A stretch of 64,000 nucleotides of DNA, from contig VXAI01000089.1 of NCBI GenBank assembly GCA_013399305.1, positions 612,067-676,066 on the forward strand, given 5' to 3'. Positions 47,754 to 60,516 of the stretch are shown here, in pieces. Position 1 is the first letter of the stretch, and the number at the start of each line of letters is the position of its first letter. Position numbers and translations under genes: made by a program. This stretch comes from Rostratula benghalensis (lineage: Eukaryota; Chordata; Aves; Charadriiformes; Rostratulidae). The notes under the pieces are model-generated. The model was not told the DNA's origin. It saw only the letters and a program-made list of their open reading frames with translations, and did no database searches.

Positions 47754-50700
47754 GATGAATTTTTCTGCCAGTTTGTATTGTCAATTCATGCATACATTAA
47801 AATTTTTATCCTTCCCCACTTCCTGTGGCAAGAAGTTACCTAACCTACCTCCTTTTTGGTTTAGCTGGAGCTGCCAGATGGTGGTTTTGTTAGATGGTTC
47901 CTAATTCTTGTGTTTGAAAAGTTAATCAACAGTCATAGACTACTTGCCGTGCCCCTGTCACTAGTGATTTTTAGGGACTGCTGTCTGGATCCCTTTCAGC
48001 CTTTTCCGAGGTGAGGAGCTGCAGTGTCGGTTTTCTCACCTCAGTGCCACTCTTGCTTGTGCATCATCTGCTTCGCTTGGAATATGTGAACCCTGTTCTT
48101 GTCCTACTGCTTTTCAATAAGGAGTGTTCAAAGCTACATGCCGAATTCAGCATGTGGCAGCTGCTGCCTTTACACCATGCCACAGCGACTCTTCCCACAA
48201 AAGCAAGGAGCAGAGAGGAAGGTGATGGAGCAAGTGTGCTAATAATCCAGATTGTTTTTTCTAAACTCATAGCTACCATGCTCAGTTTCTGGATTCTGAC
48301 TCTTTGAGGGGTTAACGAGTGAGCAGGCAATGCCGCTTGTAAACGTTTGCCCTTAAAACTGGTTTTACAGCCAGTCTTGCAGAACATAGCTAGGCAGGAC
48401 CATGTGTTGTCAGTGGAACAAAACTACTGTGGAAGCTAAATGAAAGGTCAAAGAATTTGGCTCCATTCCTTATTGAGAAATGTACAGAGAGTATGTAGTA
48501 ACTGTTGTCAGGTGGGTGGTCTCTTGAGAATGCAAGCTGCATGGAAATTCCTGTGTTTTGGGCAAAGAAGTACAAGAAGGAAGAGGGACCTATTGCCTTG
48601 TAAGATATGTAGCCAAGAGGGGAGTGTGTTTACTGATTGCTGCATGAGATTGAACTACGTGACACTAGTGACAGAAGTGAAAATAATGTCAAGTGTAATA
48701 GGGGTAAACTGGGAAATGCTCATTCATCCCATGCGCTCTTATTATTCCATTAGTACTTGCAGGTTTACAACACAAAATAGAGAAAACCCGTATCTTCTTG
48801 AACTTTATGTGGGGAGAGGTTTACAGAGAGACAAGATGTCCCACAAATTGCAGTATTACTGCAGACCCACAAAGATGACAAGTGAGAGTAAAGTTCTCAC
48901 TTGATGGGAGCTGTTTATACAGTTAACATTCTATCCTAGAGTTATAAAAATATTGGGCAAAAATGTCAGTCTGAGCATTTCTTCTTGTGAAAGTTAAAAA
49001 ATAAAACTTAAATATAATTCTTACATGTTCACCATATATTACCACATTGTTTTAATTTGAAGAAATGATCGTGTACACATTTCAATCACCTGTATATGTT
49101 AGCAATGCTTAAGTACTTAAGATGTTAAACCACCTCAGAAGCATACAATTTTTATTTTTTACCTAGTCTGCCAGAGGCTGTAGCTCTTATACCAACTTCT
49201 TTGTTTTCCCCACTCTATAGGTTGAAATGATCCATTAAATTAGTAAGCATGTGCAATAAAAGAAAGAGCAAGGGAAAAAAATCACTTTTGTTCTGCAAAG
49301 AGGGCTTATTACTTACTGGGAAGATATCCCTGAGAGCCCATACTGATATTTATCAAGGTGTGCTATTTAAAGGTATCAGGGTATCTAAAGATTACATGCC
49401 TACAGAGACCTTGCAAAAAACTATGCACATCTAATTAATTTAAAGATAAATGTCAGCCTTTGACAGACAGGCTTCCAGCCACATCTTGAGTTATTTCAAT
49501 GACTTAAAAGCAAAACTGTATCATCCTGAGGTGATAATTGCCTTGAAGGAAAAACAGCAATAAAGCTGGTTATAGTATGTCACTTCTGGGGAAGAAGACT
49601 TCTGACTGCAGTCTCCTTTTCACTGTCATAATGTCACGTTCATATGTCATGGCACATGGATAAAGCATTATAAGTTGTGGAACAACTATTAAATAGATGA
49701 TACTGTTACTACGTTCCTAACTACTTTTTCTCTGCAAGGTATGCTGTAAAGATTTATAGTCAACTGTCCTGTGCCTTAGACTTACACTGACTTTCCTGTA
49801 AGGGAACAGCAAAAGTGGGACTGTTCCACAACAAGACAGTGAGATAGGAACCACAGGTGCACACCCAAAAAAACCTCACCTGAGCAAGGTGAGCAGGGCG
49901 AGCTAGTGACAAGAGGGACCATTGAGAATCTAGCAATAATCAGGAAATTGCAGGACAACATCAATCTGGCAAGTCTAGTTTGCAAGTCCAGGAAGGGACT
50001 GAGGTTAAATGATGGTCTTGGGCCAATGGATGGAGACTTTGGAGGCTGGATGCCTGGTGAAACTGGTCAGGGCCATGAAGGCTTAAAGCCCTTTCCCTGT
50101 TCTAGATAGGTTTATGAGAACTGCTTCTGAAGCTCTATGTCTTCTGTGCAGCAAACTGAATCCCACCACCACCAAAATAAGGCCTCCCTCCCATTGTTAG
50201 CATATACCATGTATACAAGCATTTGCTATTCTATTCTCCATGAGATGTACCCAGTAAATGTAAAATAAAAAAGGCAAACTTGGCATCATTTTCAAAAGTC
50301 TTAGGATCAGGCTCCATTTCCTTTAATATAAATACAAATATATGAATAAATATTGTAGGGAATCAATCCATACCATCGGTTGTGAGCAGAAATCCACCCA
50401 TATGAATCTGGTGGTTTGTATACAAATAATTCATTTTACACACATCAGTGCAATTATTAGGTCTCCCTTCCTTCCTATGTTGCTTTTTGCTTTCTCTCAA
50501 CCGGTATCTAGTCATTATACTTTAGAAGGAATGAAAACCTAGGAACGTGCAAAGTTATTCGCTTCCTCATGCCAACATATCTTTTCAGTGACGTATTCTT
50601 TAAAAACAATCTTTTTTTTTTAATTCAAGGCTTAGGAAAAGCTTAATCATTTACTTTCTCCATAATTCTCAGACATATCTGACAAATTGTTTTATTACTT

Positions 50701-52744
50701 AAATATTAATGACAATGCTTATTTTTCAACTCCGACAACAGCTTCTAAGTTTCAGGACATCACAGACCATCCCTATTTCTTCCACTTGCTTGAGTGTCCC
50801 GACTGCCCTTCCCATATATCCTCACCACATACTCTTTATTTGGTTATATATTTGAGAAATGGTGCTTTTTTATTATGTTTAATTCAAGAGAAATAGTTGT
50901 CACGAATACTCTAATTTATTTCCCAGGTCACTGACACAACACTCTCATTCTCACTTTTGCTCTCTCCCTTGTAAACAACTTGGAATGAAATTAATGCAAA
51001 ATACATTACAATCATAAGCCAAGTATTCATTAAAAGCAGGGTGTTCTTTTTCCCAGAGAATATATATTCATAGCTACATTGCTGTAGTTAAGATCTACTG
51101 CTAAAGCCTTCTCTGTGTGTGCCATGTTTTCATCTGAGTTTTTCTTTCTGAAACTAGTCATTAGCATGCCTGTACGCATGGGATGATCTCATCTCAGCTC
51201 ACACTAAACACTTCCCAAACAAAGAGATATAAAAAACTAACTAAATTATTTAGAGTGGAGTGCAATCACTGCAATTGCTTATCCTAAAAAAAGAAAACCA
51301 CATATAATGATTGCCTCTGGTTTTGCCTGTGAAATGAAATAGAGGTAGACCTGCAAAAGTACTCAGGTTAACTTTCAAGGAGTGGTGTTTACAGGTACCA
51401 AATTCCTCATAGGATCACATTATCACATATCGGGTACATGGGGTGGTAGCTAATAAGCAGCAGAATACAATGCTCGTTTGGATACTTTGAATAAGTCCCA
51501 TGCTTCTGGATATGGTAACTAACCATAAAAAAAAAAAAAAAACTTACTACAAAATTTGTATGCAAGGAGGCAGTGCAAGCAGTTTAGACTCTGTTTTGCA
51601 TCAGAAAACACTTACAATAAAGGGTATGCATGCAAAAAAGCAACTGACACAAAGCTCATTGAAGTCAAAGCATTTAACAACGATGCTTAAGCTCTTTGCT
51701 TCATCAGGTGATAACTAGCAAAAATCCAATTGTTCTAAAAATGTAAAATATCGTACTTCAGGTTTTTTATAGGCATGTTGTACAAAAAGCAGACAGAGGC
51801 TCTTTTGAAGAGTTCCTCAACTCTCCTACAGTTAGATAAATTCTGATGGTAAACATGGAATACAGGGCTTGTCAGAACAGGGCTCTTTCCCAAGCCTTGT
51901 AACTGCCTGTCTGCCTGTGTAACCTTACTGAAGTCACAATCTTTTGTATCTGCCAAGTAAGAATCTTAATGCTTGCTTGTCTTTGTATAGTATGCAGAAA
52001 TGTAAAGATCTGTTTGCTCTGTACACTTCACTTACTTTCGGTCATAATTATTCAGGATTCCCAGTGAAATCAATACAATGAAGTTTCAGGTTATAGGCTT
52101 TCGTTAATATGAGTATGTGCATACAATTTGGTGACAGTGGCTTTGAAAATAAGCACTCCAGAAGAACATTCACTGACTCTGTAGTAGCTTTATTTTCCTG
52201 TTAATTTACTAAATTCTTACATGACTTCAGGGTGTTTATGCAAGTTTATAAATCTTGCTAATTATTATAGTGTATTAATTTTTATTTTCTATCACAAGCT
52301 TAGTTACGGCTCATCAGAAATTTGGTTTTCAAGTTCATGAATAATTTTATATGTCTGGAAAGACCGAACTGGATCAACATAAGTATTTTACTTTAATAAA
52401 TGTGAAATATTTGTTTGTACTTAAAATTCATTTAAAACACTGTAAGGCATCTCAAAAGCAAACAATTATTTTGAAATTATCAATAAAACTTATTTTTAAA
52501 ATATGAAAGTGGGCCTTTGAATATTTTTAAACATTTTCCAATTTTTATTTTTATTTTTACAAAAAATATACTAGATCAAAGCTACTATGATTTGTTAGCA
52601 AAATGTCTGTCATAGTAGGTTTCTCTAATGGAAAATCAATACATACTTTTTCTACCAACCCCGAGTTTGATTCTATACAGTATTAGCAGCCTCAAAGTCC
52701 AGAGGCGCCAATGGACATTATGGATATCCCATCTCATGTCATGG

Positions 52745-52771
52745 CATGTGACAAATTTAAACTGTCACATG
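52745..52771. repeat. Perfect 9-bp hairpin
   Basis: CATGTGACA (52745-52753) and TGTCACATG (52763-52771) flank the 9-base spacer AATTTAAAC. The arms contain CACATG/CATGTG E-box-like cores. Confidence 0.75.
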
Positions 52772-52967
52772 AATGGGATCCATTCAGTGGTTTGATATCT
52801 CTTAATGTCCTTTTTCATACAGCCCACTTTCTATGCCTAAAATGATATAAAGCCTACCTAAATGTTCTTCATCACATTGTGATTAAATGCTTCATTACAT
52901 GAAATAAGTTCTTAAAGAAACTATAGACCTGGAAAAAAAAGACTTGAGTATAATTATGAATGGCAGT

Positions 52968-53017
52968 TAGGAGAGACTGTAAATCAGTCTCTAGGAGAGT
53001 CTGTAGGAGAGACTCTA
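52968..53017. repeat. Tandem 14-mers forming two adjacent hairpins
   Basis: TAGGAGAGACTGTA (52968-52981) recurs with one or two changes at 52992-53005 and 53004-53017. AGAGACTG/CAGTCTCT (52972-52979 and 52985-52992) and AGAGTCT/AGACTCT (52996-53002 and 53010-53016) are perfect stems with loops of 5 and 7 bases. Confidence 0.8.
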
Positions 53018-54594
53018 CATCATCTGGGATCTTTGTAGCAGAAAAACGACATTTAAACTGTTGTGAAAAATGATTGCCATCTAGGAAGTTACAAGCTATC
53101 CTTCCAGAGTGCAGAGTAGGAATATGATTTCATATTTTAGTATGTTTTATCCTGTGCCACTGAACAGTACATCATATAAGAATGAAAAGTTTTCCCTGAG
53201 CCCACTGGCACACACAAAAAGATCTTGCTTTGCAAGAAGTAACAAGCCTCCCCTTTTCTCCACCGTAAGCTGCCGATGAACTGTGGTCAGGACCATACCT
53301 CTGCCCAATCTGTGGGATTTAATCATCTGAGAGAGAAGAAAAAGTGCTTAGACTGCAACTCTGACCAACCCATAACATTCGTAAGGCTGTTGGTCAGCTC
53401 TTTGGCATTCTGTACACGGTCAGACATGTTGTGGTTCTAGATTTATTGAAATTTCTCCTTCCCCTTTAAAAAAACCTTCTCTCCCCAAGGATTACTCCCA
53501 CCATGCTGTCTGAGTAAGGTGGAACATTAATTGGTATTTCCATTTCCTTTTTTAGTCAACTACAGACATGAGAGAAAGTATGGGTCTTGTGCTTTCTCAT
53601 GTAGTTTTGTAATCTTAGCATCCCTAGGGAATTTGCCCACTTGACTTGAATTATCCCACCACAGTTTGCCTAGATGGTCTTTTTTAGTGTTATAAACATT
53701 TACTAAGTGTTAATGAAATATGGTCCAGATAAAAAGGAAATGCAATAGCAACTAAATTGAATTTCTAAAGAAACTTCCCAAGCTAATTTGTTTCTTAGCA
53801 ATAATTTTGCATTCAGTTTAAATTTCTCAAAGTTAAATACATAGTTTGACATTTCTTCCTTTAAATGCAGTTTCTTCGTAACTTTGAACTCTAGTATTTC
53901 TGTTTATTTTTCAGCGCTTTCTCTAATGAGTGTGACTGCTGCATTCTTTCCAGTTTAACCGATACTATGTGTCCTTCATTCAAGGTTATTCATCCCTAGC
54001 TAATTATATGATTAAACTTATCATTAAGGCTCCATTTTCTGTTTTGGCTTGTAAATTTGTTGGGTTTTTTTCTTTCTAAATGATATAACAAAGCAGGAAA
54101 ACGTTCTCTTTATTGCTGGGAAACATACTATTGTATGTTTTGCTTCTGAGAACTGTGTGGAAGTTAGCTGATATTACATCACATTGTAAACTCAGTAATT
54201 TCAGTTAAGAAAGTTCCAGTTCTCTGAAGTTTCCATGAGATTTATTCTGATATTTTTGCCATTTGGTACTTTGATAAATATTTTTAAGTGATTTTAGCAA
54301 CCGGAATAGACTTGGACTTAAAATATGCTACCACCTGCTGCATCTTCTTTTCACTTTACTCTGACGTTCGTTCCAGTTGCTTTATCTTCTTACGCTACAG
54401 TGAAACTTGAGTAGATGGCACAAGAATCAAATAAAGCAGTGTCTCTCTCCCACACTGGTCTGAGATCTCTACAGGGCTCTTCTGTCACACTTTTCTTTAA
54501 AATAAACTTTAAAAAAAGGGTCTGTTCAATTTTAATTTCAGTTGACATGAGAAATTTCCTTTTACTATATTCACTTTATTATGCATAATCTTAG

Positions 54595-54871
54595 AAAAGT
54601 AAAAAAAAAGCAGGTTAAACAGTTGCAACCTATGCTGTTAAGCACAGATTCCTGCTGGAAAACTTCTGAAGTTAAACTTACACCACTGCATCTGAAAAGT
54701 TTTAAGTCCTTTTTCCCAGAAGTTTTTACCACTGAATATTTTGATATCAAGTATGTGAAGCCAGATTTGCTATCGCTACTGCAAACAGCTAATAACTGCA
54801 ATGACACTGACAGAGAGGAATTTGGAAAAGAGCTTGAGAAATCTCTGGGGCTTACCATAGAACGTGTTTGA
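54595..54871 (+). other. Possible terminal coding exon (unrecognised protein)
   Basis: A pyrimidine-rich stretch and CTTAG end at 54594. The frame open from 54581 continues 96 codons to a TGA ending at 54871. The C-terminal half is protein-like, rich in charged and hydrophobic residues (for example REEFGKELEKSLGL). An AATAAA lies downstream at about 55506. I cannot name a family. An overlapping minus-strand frame of similar length warns that the region may simply be poor in stops. Confidence 0.18.
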
Positions 54872-56713
54872 ATATCTGGTGATTTCTTAGCTTCTTAAAC
54901 AGTGACAAATTCTAAAATCTTCAAATCCACTACTCAACATTTTTTCTATAGTGTTGACCATCCTCCCATTCTGCAGTTCCTGAAAAATTACTTACACCAA
55001 AAGGAGAAGACAGCGGGAAGGAAAGCATATGAAAAGTGCTAAGTTCAGAATTCACAGCAACTGTGTATCCTAGAGAACTTCAGAAAAAAATGTAGACTGA
55101 AAAATAATGGCTGCAAGTGTTCTGATAGCTAAGTACAGTACACATGACTGAAGCCAGATTTTGAGAGGGATTTAAATACCTAAACCAATGGCAGTAACAC
55201 AATTTTTTTTCTGCCCCCTGCCCAGAAACATGTGAATCACCTTGAAAGAAGGCCACTTCGGTTACCATAGCAGATTTTCTGAGGGTTTTTTGTTTTTTAT
55301 TATTTGTTGGGGCTTGGTTTTTCTAAAGTTTGTACTTCTCTGCTTATTTTTAAGCAACTTTATTTCTTACTTGAAGAAAAGTGAAGAAACCAGTTCTGAT
55401 TCTGTTGCTCTTTAGAACAGCCCCATACTGGTATCCACGCACAAGAATGCTGTGGATCTGGTGGAACTAGTTAGGGCTACATCTATGTGTCCTATGAATG
55501 CCCCAAATAAATGTAAAATACAGTTTCTGTTAGCCAGCATTGGACTGGACAACCCACAAAACTGTTAATACATTTGGATTAGTCATAGTTTTCACCCATC
55601 TATAGCAGAAATGCAAATGTTCCAGGAAGATAAAACCAGGAAATCTCAATAATGACAGGAAAACAAAAATCTAGGTTGCTACTGGTTTTTGAGTTCACAG
55701 GCTACTAGGACAGTCACATGGAAACAAGGGACAATATCATCAAAGACACTCTACAGAAATGCAGTTTCCCTCAATGTGCCAGATATTCTGCTCTGGTATT
55801 TCCACATGCAATTTATTTTAAGTTCAATTATTGTAAACTTAAGTTTACCATTTTTAAAGGCAGTTCACTAATGCTTTGCTTTTGTTAATACCAACTGAAA
55901 AAAACTCTACAGTTAACTTGAAATTAACTTCAGTGGGAAACTCAAGTTTAATAAAATCCACATTGCTTGTGCAATGTATCTGCTTATGTAAGATATTCTT
56001 TCTAACCGAGCATTTGAAGCAGGGCTTCATATAGGAAACACTGAACGTTTCACCACTGAGTACAGGAGACAACAAACTTTCCAAAAATAAAAGTAAGTGA
56101 TATAGGCTCTGCACGAAGAAAGCTCCAGGCCCTGACAGAGGGAACTAGCTTCGTACATGTTGCAAATCTCTGTCCTTCCCGCTGCTATGTTAAACATACC
56201 AGTGACTCTGTGTGGCTAACATTTCCTGTTTACATACATAGTGATAAACTCTTTTAGAAATTTTCCTTGCCTGCCATTTCTCATCTAAGCAGTAAGTGCA
56301 AAAGGAGAAGGTTGTAGTAATATCATGTTTCAGTACTATCTCAAACATGAAGCCCAATACATGTTTTATTTCAACAATGCAATTCAACGTTCTCTGATAT
56401 CAATAAGCATTTTCTTTTGTTTTGTGATTTATGATCAGTTTTGTTAAAAGGCAAGGAATCTTCAGGTGATATTTTACTTTGAAAACATGTACTTAATGGT
56501 CGTGTTGTTCAATGCTATTCAGTAAAGAATTGATTGTTTCAGCCTTTTCATTATTGAGACAATCAATGAATTAAATAAGGAAAACACTTTTATGCAGCAT
56601 AATCTGGCAAGTCATCTGACACTTTTCAGGTCAAATAATTTTCCCAGGACAAAGTAATGGGGAAACAAACAGGAAATCACAACTGAAGCAGGTTGTAATC
56701 TTGTGAATGGAGT

Positions 56714-57400
56714 ACCATAGAATAGAAATATTCAATGGTTCGAGTTAGTAGGAACCTTCAGAGATATCTAGTCTAACCACCCTTCTATGGGAAAGGATAT
56801 CTTTCACTAGATCAGTTTGCTCAAAGGCCTCTCCAACCTAATATTAAACACACCCAATGATAGGGCATTCATGACTTCTCCCTGCAACCTGTTCCAGGGT
56901 CTTAACACTCACATCATAAAAGAAATATTCCATATATCCAGGTTAAATCTATCCTCTTTCTGTGTAAAACCATTACTTCTCATCCTATCCCTATAGGCCT
57001 TAGTAAAAAGTCTCTGTCCTGCTTTCTTAGAAGCCCCCTTTAAGTACTGAAAGGCTGCAATGAGATGTACCTGGAGCCTTCTCTTCTCCAAGCTGAACAA
57101 CTCCAACTCTCTCAGCCTGTCTTCATAGCAGACGTGCTCCAGCCCTCTGATCATTTTTGTGGCCCACCCCCTGCTACAAAAAGTCCATGTTTGTCCCATG
57201 CTGAGGCCTTCAAAGCCAGGCTTCAGTCCAGGTGGGATCTCACCAGCACAGAGCAGAAGGGCAGAATTGCCTTCCTTGACCTGCTGGCCACATTTCTTTT
57301 GATGTAGCCAAGGATGCAGTTTCCTTTCTGGGGTGCAAGTGCACATTGCCAATTCATGTCCAATTTTTCATCTATCAGTATTCTCAAGTATTCCTATATT
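56714..57400 (-). mobile_element. CR1 LINE fragment, strongly diverged
   Basis: Antisense CR1 blocks in order: the tail ccatagaatagaaatattca, caaaggcctctccaacctaa, ttctccctgcaacctgttcc, gccccctttaagtactga, ccttctcttctccaagctga, ggtgggatctcaccagcaca, ccttccttgacctgctggcc and catctatcagtattctcaag. The frame on the minus strand ([14 protein letters not shown]) is the eroded ORF2 end. The right boundary is approximate. Confidence 0.9.
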
Positions 57401-59338
57401 GTGAGTGTCTTTGACATTCCATATTGTCCTTTATTATGGCTAGCCCTCTTTCTTTTAAGAGAAATCGGAGTATGATCACTAACAAACAAAACTATTTAGA
57501 AAGAAAAAGAAAAAAAATTCAGTCACATACAAAAAAGTGGTTTTGTCTGCTAAAGCTGTTTAATAGCCTCTGAGCCCTTTCTCCCTTTTTTAAGGCATAT
57601 TAGAGGGTTATTACTGTGGATAGTCCTTCATAGTATTGCTACTTGCATTATTAGAACATAAGGAGTTTGCTTCCTGATGCTGTGGTGGATCTATCATCTT
57701 GTTCTTCATGGATATTATAGAAACATTATTTGTTTTCTAGTACTATCGTTCTGGATATTCTTCAGAATAAGATAGCAATAATGCAAAATAGAAATCCTTC
57801 CTTGTAATACATCTATCAGTGAAAGCGGCAGACTGGGCAGCATGAAAAATATTTCTACCCAGTGTGTAAAACAGGTCCTCATTCCTGAGAACATGTAGTT
57901 GCTATTCTGTATTTCTCACTAGCTTGCCTTGTACACTGCCAAGGAAACTAGCATCCATGCTACTCAAACACTTAAAACAGCCCTGCTTCCACTGTTTTAG
58001 CCTTTTCCCTTTTGCAGTGGAGTCATCAGTGTTTTTCTGCAGCTAAAACCATACATATTGGATTTGGAAGTATGTAACTTCCTACAGCATACTGTGCTAA
58101 AAAAAATATAACTCTATGTCTGCTGTTGATGATAAAGCAATATGTGATGTTTCATTTAGGTAGTTAAGCAAGCATTTCATCCCTTATCATAACTTGCTCA
58201 CTAACACAATTTAGGGCATACACAGAGGTCATTTGCATTTATTCTAAATTAATTCTTACCTAACCTCTGTGGTCTCTCCACATCAAATTTGTAATAAACA
58301 CTTTCAAAATTTCATTACTGTCGGCGATTCTGAGGTAAATTGCTGATTCACACACTTTACCACTTAAAAATAAGATTAGTCTTAGAGGTCTACTATTCCT
58401 GCTGGTTTCTTTTGATAAAATAACTAATTTCCATTATGCAAAAATTCTTGTTACTGAAGGCATTACATTTTTTCTGCTGATCATGCTGTGAACCCCTTAA
58501 CTGTATGCTATTTGAATAGCTGGTTAACTTGCTAAAGTGCACTAAACTCTAATCATAAATGTAATTCTAAATAAATTGCATTTTGCGCTTCGCAGAACAA
58601 TCCATTTCCTTAAAATCCAGATGCATCATATTTTGGCTCAATTGCTGAATTTGTATTTCTATAAAACTGCAAGGTCTGAAGGACCAGAATCATGTTATAG
58701 CTCTGTGAGTGCACAGCACTTAACATTGCTTGGAATAGTTAATCAATTCAACTGATAGTCAAAATCACCAAATTAATTGAAAGTATAAGTAAAGTGTCTA
58801 AAGTTACGCAATAAGAGATGTACCAGTTTTAGCAATTACTTAATCCCTTAATTTTAGCAAGCATGCTCAGAAGACTGCAGAATCCCTTTTTCATAATCCC
58901 CGACAAACCTATGTCTTCCACAAGTAATAATTACAAAGAAAACATATATAATAAATTGAAGTTCTTTCTATAGTTTTTTGTTTTGTAGGACAAAACTACT
59001 GTTCTTCTTTATGTCACTTGTCTTTACTTTCATCTTGACTAATAAAACAAGATAATTTAAATTCATTTTCTAATAATTATTCTTCAGCAAAATGCCGAAT
59101 GTTGTATGCACTAAAGAAAATACCAGAAACTATTTTCATAAAGATATTTAGCTCACATATATCTTTTTGATTTTTATAAAAAAATACTAAAATGGCTTGC
59201 AGGAGATTTATAATATTAAATTGAACTTTCAGAGGGAAATTTCTTATAACATCACATTGCTAAATTCCTGATTCATGCAGTTTTCTCTTCTCATATGAAA
59301 GATGTGGAATGTTAATTTGTGAAAGCAAACCTCTAAAA

Positions 59339-59478
59339 NNNNNNNNNNNNNNNNNNNNNNNNNNNNNNNNNNNNNNNNNNNNNNNNNNNNNNNNNNNNNN
59401 NNNNNNNNNNNNNNNNNNNNNNNNNNNNNNNNNNNNNNNNNNNNNNNNNNNNNNNNNNNNNNNNNNNNNNNNNNNNNN
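59339..59478. other. Assembly gap (140 N)
   Basis: 140 undetermined bases between an A-rich left edge and a TATATTAATATAT right edge. The flanks suggest an AT-rich low-complexity sequence that could not be assembled. Confidence 0.98.
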
Positions 59479-60205
59479 TATATTAATATATGTGGTTCTT
59501 TTTTAACTCATGCTGTCTCAAAATTGGATTCTATAAGATGCTTAAAGAGTCTACAGACTGGCTTAAAGATTTTCTTCTGCCAGATCAGACTACACATACA
59601 GATATGTAAATAACTATATCACTTTTATGTAAAGGCCTCAAAACATAATGTTGCAAAGTGAAAGGCAAGAATGTATTTTACTCTTCTTAAAGTCAAGACC
59701 GTAAGTTACTGTCCAAAAGGGATTTAGGTTCTGAACATTTAGCAAGCACTCTGAAACTGAAACAAAACAGGATAGAACTCATGTGAAGAACTTTTCAGGA
59801 ATTGTTCTCAGTGCCTCAGTGGAACCAATGGCAAACAGCTCACAGTGGTTCTGTACTGATCACCTAAGCAATACATTTCCAGAAAAGCATGAAATTGCAA
59901 AAGAAGGGCTATTTATTTCCTATGGTAAACACAATCAATTGGATGATTATTGAATTCACTTGATAATAAAATGAAATAATAATTGAAAATGAAATAATTG
60001 TTGTGTCTCCCAGAAACCAATTTGCTGTAAAAGGACCTCAGCAAGTTGTATAAAGGTAAGATCTTTGATATTCTCTCATTCATCTAATTTCAAATGAAGA
60101 TTCTTCTCTTAAAATAAAAGAGAATAAACCTGGCATCACTAAGATACTTATTCTTCTGATTTTTGGAGACAAATACTTTGTTTTTCCTCACACAATTATG
60201 CTCAG

Positions 60206-60336
60206 AAGAAAGTTATGGTAATAGTCATTCACAAAAGAGAAAAGTAATGAGAGAGAAGCAAGACATGAAAACAACCCAACCACTACAGAACAAGGACTGT
60301 ATTTCCAAGACAGTCACAATACGTGATTTCATGAAG
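60206..60336 (+). other. Possible internal coding exon (unrecognised)
   Basis: This 131-base segment is bounded by a good acceptor (tttttcctcacacaattatgctcag) and a good donor (ATGAAG|GTGAGA). Only one frame is open; it would begin in phase 1, end in phase 0 and give 43 hydrophilic residues (for example SKTVTIRDFMK at the end). A 34-base segment at 61942-61975, also with AG and GT borders, continues the frame as NLRDYYARDST. I recognise no family. Confidence 0.18.
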
Positions 60337-60494
60337 GTGAGAGAGGAGGAGCTGCCTGATTAAAAACTACAATGTTCGAAACCCACAGCACCACTACCTC
60401 CTCAATAAACAAATTATCTTCTTTCAGATCCTTTATTGTATGAGTTCACAGATACGGATTTTCTGTTTTTCCCCCATTAATTCTTGTTAATTTT

Positions 60495-60516
60495 AAAAAA
60501 AAAAAAAAAAAAAAAA
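60495..60516 (+). repeat. A(22) homopolymer
   Basis: A perfect A run after cttgttaatttt. No associated retrotransposed copy is recognised. Confidence 0.9.

Larger units (their letters stand above)
46867..56713. other. Gene-poor AT-rich stretch (9.8 kb)
   Basis: No CR1 and no gene I can identify. It contains A(24) at 47730-47753, A(16) at 51527-51542, small hairpins at 52745-52771 and 52972-53017, and an unrecognised protein-like frame at 54595-54871. The 154-codon plus-strand frame at 48440-48904 has a weak start context and no motif. Confidence 0.5.

Noticed and set aside
48440..48904. 154-codon plus-strand open frame
   Set aside because: Weak start context, no recognisable domain, Cys/Arg-rich random-looking composition and no splice signals. 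About one frame of this length is expected by chance in 64 kb read in six frames.
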